A stretch of DNA of 64,000 nucleotides from Desmonostoc muscorum LEGE 12446. Lineage in GTDB: Bacteria > Cyanobacteriota > Cyanobacteriia > Cyanobacteriales > Nostocaceae. The translations under genes and the position numbers were made by a program. The DNA lies in contig NZ_JADEXS020000001.1 in assembly GCF_015207005.2 (NCBI RefSeq), positions 5,851,001-5,915,000 on the forward strand, in the 5' to 3' direction. Shown here piece after piece: positions 6,769 through 15,761 of this stretch; position 1 is the stretch's first letter, and every line of letters starts with the position of its first letter. The notes beneath the pieces were generated by a model that did no database searches, was not told the DNA's origin, and saw only the letters and a list, made by a program, of their open reading frames with translations.

Positions 6769-9594
6769 ATGTTTAATAAAACTAACACGAACAACGGTAG
6801 TGGCCCTCAAAATCGGGCATCGCTGATTTCATCTCAAAAAGTTACTGGAAGTGTAGTTAAGCTGCCAAGTAAGCCTACTGCTGAAACTACTGGTAATTCT
6901 TCTAGTAATCAGGCTTTTGGCTATTTTACAAGGCTAAGTTTAGTTACGAAAGCAACAATTTTGGCGATCGCCATTAGTACACTACCAGTATTGGCCATAG
7001 GTGCGATCGCTTTTAGCTTTGCCAACAAATCCATTACTAAGCAAATTACCCAGTCTCAACAAGCCGAAGCCATCGGTTTAAGCGATAAAATAAACCGTTT
7101 CATGTTGGGACGCTACGGAGATATCCAAGTAATATCTAGTTTGCCATTTTTGACAAATTCCCAAGCTAGTGATAGCACAAGTAGTCAAGAAAAGCAAGCA
7201 GTATTAAACCGCGTTGTGGAAGCTTACCAAGCTTATGATAGTGTTGCCATTTTCGATCGCCTTGGCAACTTAATTGTTCAATCCACAGGCGAACTTCTGG
7301 AAAACCAAAAAGACCAAAAATATTTTCAAGAGGTTCTGCAAAAAGATGCTCCTGTTATTAGTAATCCACAAGCAGCAAGTACTGGTGTAGTAAGTATTTA
7401 CATAACAGCACCGATTAAAAATACATTTACGGGTCAAACCATTGGCGTGGTTCGAGCGCGGATGCCTGTCAAATCTTTAAATGAAGTCATCAAAAACTAC
7501 GCAGTCAATGGACAACAATATCATTTACTTGATGCTGTGGGAACAGTTTTTTTGAGTCCACAACAGAAATTATTGGGCAAACAAGCAAAGGCAGAATATC
7601 GGAGTTTAGCTAAACTGCTAACAGCAAAAAAAATAGATAGTTTTATTGAAGTTCCTAAAACTTATAAAAAACAAGAATTAGTTAGCTATGTGCCATCAAC
7701 TAAGTTAGATGGCTTGCCTGATTTAAATTGGCAGGTACTTTTATCTACAGACACAGCAATTGTATTTGAACCGCAAAGACAATTGTTGTGGATTATAGCC
7801 ATTGGCACTGGATTGACAGCTTTGATTGTAGCAGCGATCGCATCTCGGTTAGCGAAACTGACTACACAGCCTATTCTCAATGCAACTGCGGCATTAACAA
7901 AGCTAAATCAAGGGAAATTAAATACCCGTTTGGACACCAAAAGACAAGATGAGTTAGGGGTATTGAGTGCAAATATCAACCAGATGGCTGAACAATTGGA
8001 GGTCTTGTCCAAGGAACAAGAAGTAGATGTTGAAGGGGCAAAATTACTAGCAGATATTACCCTCAAGATTCGGAGAACTCTGAAAACAGAAGATATTTAT
8101 CAAGCAGCAGTTAAAGAAGTTCACCGAGCGATAAAAACAGACCGAGTAATCATTTATTATTTGAATTCAGAGACTTGGGATGGTGTCGTTGTTGCTGAAT
8201 CAGTAACAGGCAATTGGCCAGAAATGATCGGAGTGCGAATTGATGAGCCTGATTTTTGGCGACGCCATATAGAAACTTATCAAGATCATCGAGTCCAAGC
8301 AGTTGCTAACATTCATCAAGACCCAAATTTGAAAAATGCCGAGGGTTACATTCAACTATTAGAAAAATTTGCCGTCAAAGGTAATTTGATTACACCGATT
8401 CTTGTCCAAGAGCAGCTTTTCGGCTTATTAATTGCTCATCATTGCGAAACTCCTCGTGTTTGGCAAGAACCGGAAATAAACTTATTTCAACAGATAGCAA
8501 CTCAAATCGGTTATGCATTAGAAGAAGCCAAGTTACTAGAAGAAATAGAACAAACTAAAAATGTTGCAGTCAAAGGTTCTGATGATGACCGGCAAGAAAA
8601 AGAAGCACTGCAACAACAACTTTTAGAACTACTCGATGATATAGAAGGTGCAGCTAGAGGCGATTTGACAGTGCGTGCAGACGTGACTGCTGGAGAAATA
8701 GGCACTGTTGCCGACTTTTTCAACTCCATTGTGGAAAGTCTGCGGGATATTGTTACCCAAGTTAAACAAGCTGCTACTCAAGTAAATACCGCCATCGGCT
8801 CAAACGAAGGAGCCATCCGCCAACTAGCTGAGGAAGCACTCACCCAAGCTACCGAAATCAACCGCACTCTCGATGCTGTTGACCAAATGACCCAATCTAT
8901 GCAAGCCGTCGCCGAAAGTGCCGAAAAAGCAGCTTTTATTGCCAATCATGCTGCTCACAGCGCCACTCAAAGTGGGCACGCGATGGATTTGACAGTACAA
9001 AACATCCTATCTATGCGGGAAACTGTTTCTGAAACTGCCAAAAAAGTCAAGCGTCTCGGCGAATCTTCCCAACAAATTTCTCGCGTGGTTTCGTTAATTA
9101 ATCAAATCGCCATCCAAACTAACTTGCTTGCCATTAACGCCGGTATTGAAGCAGCCCGCGCAGGTGAAGAAGGTCAAGGTTTTGCTGTAGTTGCCGAAGA
9201 AGTCGGCGAACTAGCAATTCGCAGTGCCGCTGCAACCCAAGAAATTGAAGAAATTGTGGAGAATATCCAACGAGAAACCAGCGAAGTGGTGCAGGCGATG
9301 GAAATCGGAACTACCCAAGTGGTGGAAGGTACTCGAATTGTAGAGGAGGCGAAGGAAAGTCTAAGTCAGATTTTGGATGTATCGCGTCAAATTGACTTCT
9401 TAGTGCAGTCGATTTCCACTGCAACTGCATCTCAGGTAGAAACATCACAAAGTGTCAGTCAATCGATGAAAGACATCGCTGCTGTATCACAACGCACCAG
9501 CGATTCTTCTCTGCAAATTTCCCAATCTCTGCAAGAAACTGTGGAGATTTCCCAGCAATTGCAAGAGACTGTCGGAACTTTTAAAGTTAGTTAA
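6769..9594 (+). CDS. hmpD: Methyl-accepting chemotaxis protein with Cache, HAMP and GAF (HmpD type)
   Basis: A 941-residue chemoreceptor. Order: TM1 (62-84), periplasmic Cache-like sensor (85-335), TM2 (339-360), HAMP (360-412), GAF (430-590), a second HAMP-like segment (620-665) and the signalling domain with its hairpin tip [20 protein letters not shown] (792-811). In bilin-binding receptors such as PixJ/PtxD, a Cys-His pair precedes a helix like [12 protein letters not shown]. Here the equivalent positions are G526-Y527, so covalent chromophore attachment is not expected. With a single GAF and a large Cache domain, the protein looks like HmpD of Nostoc punctiforme, a polar receptor needed for hormogonium motility, rather than a phototaxis receptor. 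That specific match is an inference. Confidence 0.88.
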   Translation: MFNKTNTNNGSGPQNRASLISSQKVTGSVVKLPSKPTAETTGNSSSNQAFGYFTRLSLVTKATILAIAISTLPVLAIGAIAFSFANKSITKQITQSQQAEAIGLSDKINRFMLGRYGDIQVISSLPFLTNSQASDSTSSQEKQAVLNRVVEAYQAYDSVAIFDRLGNLIVQSTGELLENQKDQKYFQEVLQKDAPVISNPQAASTGVVSIYITAPIKNTFTGQTIGVVRARMPVKSLNEVIKNYAVNGQQYHLLDAVGTVFLSPQQKLLGKQAKAEYRSLAKLLTAKKIDSFIEVPKTYKKQELVSYVPSTKLDGLPDLNWQVLLSTDTAIVFEPQRQLLWIIAIGTGLTALIVAAIASRLAKLTTQPILNATAALTKLNQGKLNTRLDTKRQDELGVLSANINQMAEQLEVLSKEQEVDVEGAKLLADITLKIRRTLKTEDIYQAAVKEVHRAIKTDRVIIYYLNSETWDGVVVAESVTGNWPEMIGVRIDEPDFWRRHIETYQDHRVQAVANIHQDPNLKNAEGYIQLLEKFAVKGNLITPILVQEQLFGLLIAHHCETPRVWQEPEINLFQQIATQIGYALEEAKLLEEIEQTKNVAVKGSDDDRQEKEALQQQLLELLDDIEGAARGDLTVRADVTAGEIGTVADFFNSIVESLRDIVTQVKQAATQVNTAIGSNEGAIRQLAEEALTQATEINRTLDAVDQMTQSMQAVAESAEKAAFIANHAAHSATQSGHAMDLTVQNILSMRETVSETAKKVKRLGESSQQISRVVSLINQIAIQTNLLAINAGIEAARAGEEGQGFAVVAEEVGELAIRSAAATQEIEEIVENIQRETSEVVQAMEIGTTQVVEGTRIVEEAKESLSQILDVSRQIDFLVQSISTATASQVETSQSVSQSMKDIAAVSQRTSDSSLQISQSLQETVEISQQLQETVGTFKVS

Positions 9595-9692
9595 GTTTTG
9601 TCATTTGTTATTTGTCCTTTGTCTTTTGCTAATGACTAATAACCAATGACCAATGCCCAATTCCCAACGCCCAATGCCCAAAAACAAAAACC

Positions 9693-12686
9693 ATGTTAAA
9701 TGACAAAGAATTAGAAATCCAGATGCAATTTCTGGAAGAAGCGACTGATTACTTGAATACCCTGGAAGGGGTATTGCTGGAAATCGATACTAGTAACCGT
9801 ATCGATTTAGATAAAATTAATGCTGCACTCCGGGCTGCTCATTCTATTAAAGGCGGTGCAGGGATGATGGGATTTAGATCCCTCAGTGATTTATCCCATC
9901 GTTTAGAAGATTCTTTTAAAGTTTTAAAAACTCGAAAAAATTCTTTAGAAATTGATACTCAGTTACAGAGTTTATTGCTTTCTGGTGTTGATTGGTTGCG
10001 TCAAATTGTAGATTTGTTGGCACAGGGAAATCTTGTTGAGGAACAGTGGTTAGCAACTTTTTGTTACCCAATTTTTGATGAGTTGCATGAACGCTTGGGT
10101 GACCCCACGGCTGAAGATGCCACAAGTATGCTATCCCCAGAGGATGGGCAAGATGTCATTCCTTTGCTATTTGAAACAGAAGTAGAGGAGTGTTTGCAGC
10201 GCTTAGAATCCGCGTTGGCAAATAGCCAGGAGTCTAATTTACAAGAAGAATTTGCCGTTATGGCAGCAGAATTGGGCGGCTTGGGAGAAATGCTCCAGTT
10301 ATCAGCTTTTAGCAAGCTTTGTGAGTCAGTAACCCAGCAATTAGCCACTGCAAGTAGCGGGAGCATTTATGAAATCGCTCAATTGGCATTGCAGGCATGG
10401 CGGCGATCGCAAGCTTTGGTACTGACAAATCAATTAGATAATTTACCTACAGAAATTAAATTTGTTAATTATACCGAATCCCAGCCAATATTAAAAACAG
10501 AAATAATACCACAGTTTCTCGCCACAGATGCAACTGACACAGATATCCTGGAGACAGAAATCGTGTCAACATCCACAGAAAGTTGGCATAAAGATGAAAC
10601 AGTTGCTGCCAATTTTACATTTTTAGATGCAGAATTTGCCGATGATGTCAATGCTGTAAATATTACAGAGCATAATACAATATTTGCTAGAGAAAATCAA
10701 GCTATAGATGCCAAATTAGCCGTTGGTAAAGAACGGGAAATTCCAGACAATTCCGTTCGCGTCCCCAGCAAACAACTCGAACAAATTAATGATTTATTTG
10801 GAGAACTAATTGTTCAACGCAATGGGTTAAATGCCCAACTAGAAAGATTACGCAAACTCGTGCGTCATCTCAACCAGCGAGTGCAAACTCTCGACCGGGA
10901 GAACCAAGAACTACGTACAGCTTACCATAAAATTTCTACTCAATCTGCTGTGCCTGGTAGTGAGCAATTCCCAATTGAAAATGACCACCATATACCAGAT
11001 ACAGACAGGGAATTTGATATTTTGGGAATGGATCGCTATAACGATATAAATCTGCGATCGCAGGAAGTTATGGAAACCATTGTTCAGCTACAAGAAGTCA
11101 CAACTGATGTGCAATTAAGTGTAGATGATACAGACCAAATTGCTCGCAAAATTAACAAAACATCAAAACAATTACAAACAAAACTTAATCATATCCGGAT
11201 GCGGCCGCTGTCAGATTTAGTTGAGCGTTTTCCTAGAGCTTTGCGTGACTTAAATGTAGAGTATGGAAAGAATGTACAGCTAAAAATTGAAGGTGGTAAT
11301 ACTCTAATTGAACGCGGCATTTTAGAAGCATTGAACGAGCCTTTAATGCACCTATTAAGAAATGCCTTCGATCATGGTATCGAAGATCCTGCCACCCGTC
11401 GCCTTCTCGGTAAACCAGAACAAGGATTAATTGAAATTAAAGCAACTCATCATGGTAATCGTACACTCATTAGTATACGTGATGATGGTTGGGGTATTTC
11501 TCTAGAGAAAATTCGCACCCGCGCCTTAGCTATGGGATTGGATGCTTCTCTGATTACTAACGCTAGTGATGAAGAACTGTTATCACTAATTTTTGAACCA
11601 GGTTTTAGCACTTCCGACCAAGTGACAACATTATCTGGTCGCGGTGTCGGTATGGATGTAGTTCGCAACAATCTTAAATTGATTCGAGGAGATATCAAAG
11701 TTGATACAGAACCGGGAGTTGGCACCACCTTCACCCTCTCAGTACCATTTACACTTTCTGTGGCACGAGTATTGTTAGTAGAAATTAACAAAATGCTATT
11801 GGCATTTCCCACAGATGTTATTTCGGAAATATCATTACTCCAAAACGAGCGAGTTTTCCAAATGGCGGGTAGCGAAGTCCTCAATTGGCAAGGAACCATG
11901 CTACCACTAATTCGCTTGAGTCGCTACTTAGAATTTAATTGCCTGCGTTACGATAGCGCAGAATTAGAAACTCCGGCAGCGATTAATGTTAACAGCGTGT
12001 TAGTAGTCAAAGGTAATAATCAGCCGGTAGCGATACAAATAGACCGTTGTTGGGGTGAGCAAGAAGTTGCTGTTCGCCAAGTCGAAGGAAATATATCTCT
12101 ACCTCATGGCTTTGGCAACTGTACAATTCTTGGAGATGGTCGAGTAGTGCCACTAGTTAATATCAACGAATTGCTATATTGGATTGCTACTAATCAGCGG
12201 ACTCCTAAAGGTACTCAATTACCATCAGCAAGATTAAAGACACCTTTCCTGATATTTGATGAAGAAAAAGTTTCAGCAGCATCTACCAAATTTAAAGGCA
12301 CAATTTTGATTGTAGATGACTCAATTAATGTTCGCCGCTTCTTAGCTTTAACCCTAGAAAAAGGAGGGTATCAAGTAGAACAAGCTAAAGACGGTCAAGA
12401 CGCTTTAGAAAAGCTCCAAAATGGATTGAGAGTTGAAGCAGTAATTTGTGACATTGAAATGCCTCGTCTTGATGGTTATGGCTTTTTAGGTCGCGTAAAT
12501 TCAGATATGGATACAAAAAATATTCCAGTTGCGATGTTGACTTCCCGTAGTAGTAATAAACATCGCCAATTGGCTATGCAATTGGGTGCAAGAGCCTACT
12601 TTTCTAAACCTTACAACGAACAAGAATTACTCCAAACATTGGAAGAAATAATTCGTAATGTTGCAGAAAAGGCAGCGTCTAATTAA
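9693..12686 (+). CDS. hmpE: Hybrid CheA histidine kinase with receiver domain (HmpE/PixL type)
   Basis: A 997-residue hybrid kinase. The N-terminal HPt domain has phospho-acceptor H50 in LRAAHSIKGGAGMMGF. A second, degenerate HPt-like region (about 150-250) lacks that motif. Then come an acidic linker, the dimerisation helices with RMRPLSDLVERF, and the HATPase with N-box HLLRNAFDHGIED, DDGWGIS and GRGVGMDVV. A CheW-like domain follows (about 690-830), and a C-terminal receiver has VDDS, VICDIEMP and FSKPY. It autophosphorylates and passes phosphate to the CheY and PATAN-REC proteins of the operon. It lies 98 bp after the MCP gene, the spacer being filled with CCAATGC-type STRR. It is the last gene of the operon. 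No CheB/CheR is seen. Confidence 0.92.
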   Translation: MLNDKELEIQMQFLEEATDYLNTLEGVLLEIDTSNRIDLDKINAALRAAHSIKGGAGMMGFRSLSDLSHRLEDSFKVLKTRKNSLEIDTQLQSLLLSGVDWLRQIVDLLAQGNLVEEQWLATFCYPIFDELHERLGDPTAEDATSMLSPEDGQDVIPLLFETEVEECLQRLESALANSQESNLQEEFAVMAAELGGLGEMLQLSAFSKLCESVTQQLATASSGSIYEIAQLALQAWRRSQALVLTNQLDNLPTEIKFVNYTESQPILKTEIIPQFLATDATDTDILETEIVSTSTESWHKDETVAANFTFLDAEFADDVNAVNITEHNTIFARENQAIDAKLAVGKEREIPDNSVRVPSKQLEQINDLFGELIVQRNGLNAQLERLRKLVRHLNQRVQTLDRENQELRTAYHKISTQSAVPGSEQFPIENDHHIPDTDREFDILGMDRYNDINLRSQEVMETIVQLQEVTTDVQLSVDDTDQIARKINKTSKQLQTKLNHIRMRPLSDLVERFPRALRDLNVEYGKNVQLKIEGGNTLIERGILEALNEPLMHLLRNAFDHGIEDPATRRLLGKPEQGLIEIKATHHGNRTLISIRDDGWGISLEKIRTRALAMGLDASLITNASDEELLSLIFEPGFSTSDQVTTLSGRGVGMDVVRNNLKLIRGDIKVDTEPGVGTTFTLSVPFTLSVARVLLVEINKMLLAFPTDVISEISLLQNERVFQMAGSEVLNWQGTMLPLIRLSRYLEFNCLRYDSAELETPAAINVNSVLVVKGNNQPVAIQIDRCWGEQEVAVRQVEGNISLPHGFGNCTILGDGRVVPLVNINELLYWIATNQRTPKGTQLPSARLKTPFLIFDEEKVSAASTKFKGTILIVDDSINVRRFLALTLEKGGYQVEQAKDGQDALEKLQNGLRVEAVICDIEMPRLDGYGFLGRVNSDMDTKNIPVAMLTSRSSNKHRQLAMQLGARAYFSKPYNEQELLQTLEEIIRNVAEKAASN

Positions 12687-12838
12687 AAAAAATACACAAT
12701 TCAAAATTCAGAATAAATTAGTTTTAGTAGGGTGCGTTACGCCAAAGACTTACACGTTACTTCAATTTATTCAACTCGCCATGCAATTATCTGGACTTGA
12801 TATTACAGCTATTTTCAGGTAAATAGACCGCGCGGTAA

Positions 12839-12859
12839 GGGCACAGCATTGCTGTGCCC
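12839..12859. repeat. Perfect palindrome, GGGCACAGCA arms
   Basis: Ten-base arms GGGCACAGCA and TGCTGTGCCC flank one base. A related 14-base palindrome lies at 22944-22972 (GTAGGGGCACGGCA arms). These are interspersed palindromes of a kind frequent in Nostoc genomes. Confidence 0.65.
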
Positions 12860-12925
12860 CTACGACAGATGTGGTTCAAATACATCAAAATTGCTGTAAG
12901 AATAAAGTTGTTGTCGTTACCACAG

Positions 12926-13100
12926 CTTGTCCGTTGGTTCACAACACAAGTTGTTTGGTTCAGAATGCTTATCTGTTGTGAACGAAAACTTGTCCGTTCA
13001 TTCACAACACAAGTTGTTTGGTTCAGAATGCTTATCCGTTGTGAACGAAAACTTGTCCGTTCATTCACAACACAAGTTGTTTGGTTCAGAACGTTTATCT
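12926..13100. repeat. 63-bp direct tandem repeat, about 2.8 copies
   Basis: The string CACAACACAAGTTGTTTGG starts at 12940, 13003 and 13066, an exact 63-bp period with few mismatches. Each unit contains GAACG...CGTTC complementary arms around CTTGTC. Because 63 is a multiple of three, frames stay open on both strands through the array. I see no start signals or protein-like composition and do not call a gene. The rest of 12687-13382 has no supported gene. Confidence 0.85.
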
Positions 13101-13382
13101 ATTTGCGAGCAAACTTATGCAATCGCTACCAAAGCTTAAGTAAAACTTATCAATAAAAATTTTATACTATTAACAGCACAATTCAGATTCACAACGCAGT
13201 CAAAGTTCCCGGCTATTCACGTCTCTACGCTCAATTTTGCTGGATATTGAAAAACTGCGAGCGCTAAATAGTTTAAAAGACTGTGGAGGTTAACACAAGC
13301 CAACCTCCACAAAATTTAGTTTGATGATTGCTGTAAATACTGAATCAATTTTCTGGAAATAAAATACTTCGAGGAACCTTGA

Positions 13383-13667
13383 TTAAACCTCGACCTTTAC
13401 GCCTTTCCAGAAAGCGACATAGCCTTCAATATTCTTAGCTTTTTCCTTAGTGCTGGGATAATACCAAGCAGCATCTTTGTTGACTTGTCCATCAACTTCG
13501 ATACTGTAGTAGCTAGCAACACCCTTCCAAGGACAAGTAGTGTGGGTATTACTTTCTGTGAAGTACTCCTTTTTAATTGTGTCAGCTGGGAAATAATGGT
13601 TGCCTTCCACAACTACGGTATTATCGCTCTCGGCTAAAACTGCACCATTCCAACTTGCTTTGGGCAT
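13383..13667 (-). CDS. DUF427 family protein
   Basis: A 94-residue protein covering a single DUF427 domain. Typical features are AVLAESDNTVVVEGNHYFP, the TTCPWKGVASYYSI segment with its conserved Cys-Pro-Trp-Lys-Gly, and AAWYYPSTKEKAKNIEGYVAFWKG near the C terminus. The length equals the normal single-domain form. The molecular function of the family is unknown. It is monocistronic, with a leader containing the AT-rich repeat array at 13816-14110. Confidence 0.93.
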   Translation of the reverse strand: MPKASWNGAVLAESDNTVVVEGNHYFPADTIKKEYFTESNTHTTCPWKGVASYYSIEVDGQVNKDAAWYYPSTKEKAKNIEGYVAFWKGVKVEV

Positions 13668-13815
13668 AACTGATTTTGTAAATAAAGTTTACATATATAT
13701 TTTGACACTTCCACGGCTGCAAGCAGTGAAATTATGGCGTTGCTGAGTTCCCGTGGTAACAATAGCTTGTTCATTTGTTACAAAGACAGACGCAGAAGTT
13801 GCAAACGTTTGTCTT

Positions 13816-14110
13816 TTAGCAAAAAAATTAAGCATTAATCATAAATGGATACTCATTTGCTGCAATTGCGTACTCATTTTTAGTAATTGCTGTCTCATTC
13901 ATAACTAATGCTTAAAAAATTAGCAAAAAAATTAAGCATTAATTATAAATGGGTACTCATTTGTAGCAATTGCTGTCTCATTCATAATGAATGCTTAAAA
14001 AATTAGCAAAAAAACTAAGCATTAATTATAAATGGGTACTCATTTGCAGCAATTGCTTATGCATTTGTGACAAATGGTTGAACCTGAGTAACAACAGCTT
14101 GAGTCTTTGC
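13816..14110. repeat. AT-rich tandem array, three units of 104 and 83 bp
   Basis: TTAGCAAAAAAATTAAGCATTAAT begins near 13816, 13920 and 14003. The first unit is 21 bp longer because TACTCATTT...GCAATTGC is partly duplicated inside it. Each unit begins with TTAAGCATTAAT and ends with ATGCTTAA, so it is bounded by inverted repeats and can fold into a long stem. It lies between the DUF427 and SDR genes. No gene is seen in 13668-14206. Confidence 0.8.
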
Positions 14111-14206
14111 ACCTAATGCTTAAACAAAACTGATAAATAATGATGCGCGGCACAATCTAAGGATTCTCGTTTTGATGCCTAGTGCCACTGTGCTAATTGG
14201 TAATAT

Positions 14207-15199
14207 TTACTGTAAAAAATAAGTTCCTAACTCTTTTATTCTTTCTACCCAACCTTTCACCTCATCAGCGACTTTATACTTCCATTGAAGTTGAAGCACT
14301 TCTCTAGTATGAGAATCATCAAATATAACTTTGTCCTTGTTTTCAAAGACTGGCGCAACGAATTCTACTTCAGCGGCCTCGGCAAACAAAGTTGACATCT
14401 GGCTAATACTCAAACTTTCCGGCGCAGCCAGGTAATGTCCTCCTTTAGTGCCTTTTCGTGCTGCGGCAATGTAGCAGTCTACCAAATCTTCAACATGAAT
14501 CCACGCCGTCATAAAATCTGGTGGAAATGGCTGAGAGCCTTGGTGTGGTTTCCCTGTAATGAACTGCTGAATTGCAAAATCCCAGAAACTGCCACGAGTT
14601 GGTGCCCGACCATACACTGATGAAGGATACACAATGGAAGCGTTACCTCCATTGCTGATATATTCTTCTACTAGCCCATCTTTCAACACATTTACACCTG
14701 CTAGTAAGTCAAAACATGCTAAATATTCGGGTCGTGTATAGCCTTTTGGCGGAGGTGTTTCGGTGATTCGTCCTCCATCGGCGGTAATCAAAGAAAAATT
14801 GCCGCTGGTTGTAATTACATGAATATCTGGTGAAACTGCCCTAGCACCGTGTAAAGCGGCTTCTAATGCTATACGGTCTTTGGCAAATTGAGCTTCTTTG
14901 GTTGGTTCTGGAGGCATGTGCCAAGCTACATTAATTACTGTTGTAATATCATGCTTGCGAATTGCTTGGGCAACATCATTGCTGGAAAAACTTACCTCTT
15001 GAGAGCGGATTATTTCCTTGCAGAAAGGCTTTATGGTCTCAACATCACTACTTGGACGGACAAGTGCGAAGACGGCGAAATCTTCTGTCTGGGAAAACTT
15101 ACGGCACAGCGCTCCGCCAATATAGCCGGTTGCACCCAAAATCAAGATATTTTTAATGGAAGAACTTTTTTCGGATGAAAATTCTTTGTTGTCCGACAT
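14207..15199 (-). CDS. NAD(P)-dependent epimerase/dehydratase-like SDR, atypical
   Basis: A 330-residue extended short-chain dehydrogenase/reductase-like protein. The dinucleotide-binding motif GATGYIG occupies 22-28. Substrate-domain features such as SIVYPSSVYGRAP and AWIHVEDLVDCYIAAA are present. The usual catalytic YxxxK is not evident: the expected region reads YTRPEYLACFDLLAG, with no lysine four residues after a tyrosine. It may therefore be a non-catalytic or atypical SDR, possibly an NAD(P)-binding sensor or isomerase. It is monocistronic on the minus strand. The substrate cannot be inferred. Confidence 0.8.
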   Translation of the reverse strand: MSDNKEFSSEKSSSIKNILILGATGYIGGALCRKFSQTEDFAVFALVRPSSDVETIKPFCKEIIRSQEVSFSSNDVAQAIRKHDITTVINVAWHMPPEPTKEAQFAKDRIALEAALHGARAVSPDIHVITTSGNFSLITADGGRITETPPPKGYTRPEYLACFDLLAGVNVLKDGLVEEYISNGGNASIVYPSSVYGRAPTRGSFWDFAIQQFITGKPHQGSQPFPPDFMTAWIHVEDLVDCYIAAARKGTKGGHYLAAPESLSISQMSTLFAEAAEVEFVAPVFENKDKVIFDDSHTREVLQLQWKYKVADEVKGWVERIKELGTYFLQ

Positions 15200-15324
15200 A
15201 AATCGTAATTTGTAATTGCTATATTACAAGGGTTTTATTAATTAAATTGTACGATGCGTTGTTGCGGAAAGTACGGCATTATTCGCTATTCATGGTGCAT
15301 TCAGCTACGCCTCCTACTATGTAT

Positions 15325-15427
15325 AGCAAGGGACTGGGGACTGGGGACTGAGGACTGGGTGAAAAGTCTTTTTGTGTCTAGGTTTTATCATCTGTTAATG
15401 TCCTAACCACCAAGGCTTTTGCTATAA
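15325..15427. repeat. STRR (GGGGACT) followed by inverted TTATAGCA-type MITE fragment
   Basis: GGGACTGGGGACTGGGGACT (from 15330) is a heptameric STRR. The following 15362-15427 is the reverse complement of the element at 2789-2881 (shared GGTTAGGACAT and AGACACAAAAAGACTTTT-like parts). The remaining spacer to 15761 is AT-rich and carries no supported gene; it presumably contains the promoter of the ATPase gene. Confidence 0.65.
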
Positions 15428-15761
15428 GACATGTATTTTGCTGCAAAAATGAACTCACAATCAGTAAAATATTTTTGATAATTAAGTTATTTTACATTTT
15501 TTTAAGTAATAATACTTATTATATCCAGGACGCCACTAGCAATGATGAAGCTGTCCTAATTATGAGAGTGGGTAGCGATCGCTCAAATCAACAATCTATA
15601 CTTAATAAAATTTTATACTTATATGTATTTTCAATACTGATTATTTTAGGAACATAATGAAACTGATAGATTTTTCTTTATCCAAGTATTTTTTCGGTTG
15701 TATATTATTACTAAGCCAAAGGAAATCTGTAATTTTATTAAATGTTTAACTTTTAATAACC

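Noticed and set aside
6769..9594. Phototaxis receptor PixJ/PtxD
   Set aside because: There is only one GAF, and the chromophore Cys-His positions are Gly-Tyr, so a bilin photoreceptor is not supported.
12854..13156. Repeat-containing reading frames of 70-100 codons on both strands
   Set aside because: They follow the 63-bp tandem DNA repeat, the frames exist on both strands, and there is no start signal or known domain.
13816..14110. Possible CRISPR array
   Set aside because: Units are 83-104 bp and fully repeated, with no unique spacers and no cas genes nearby.
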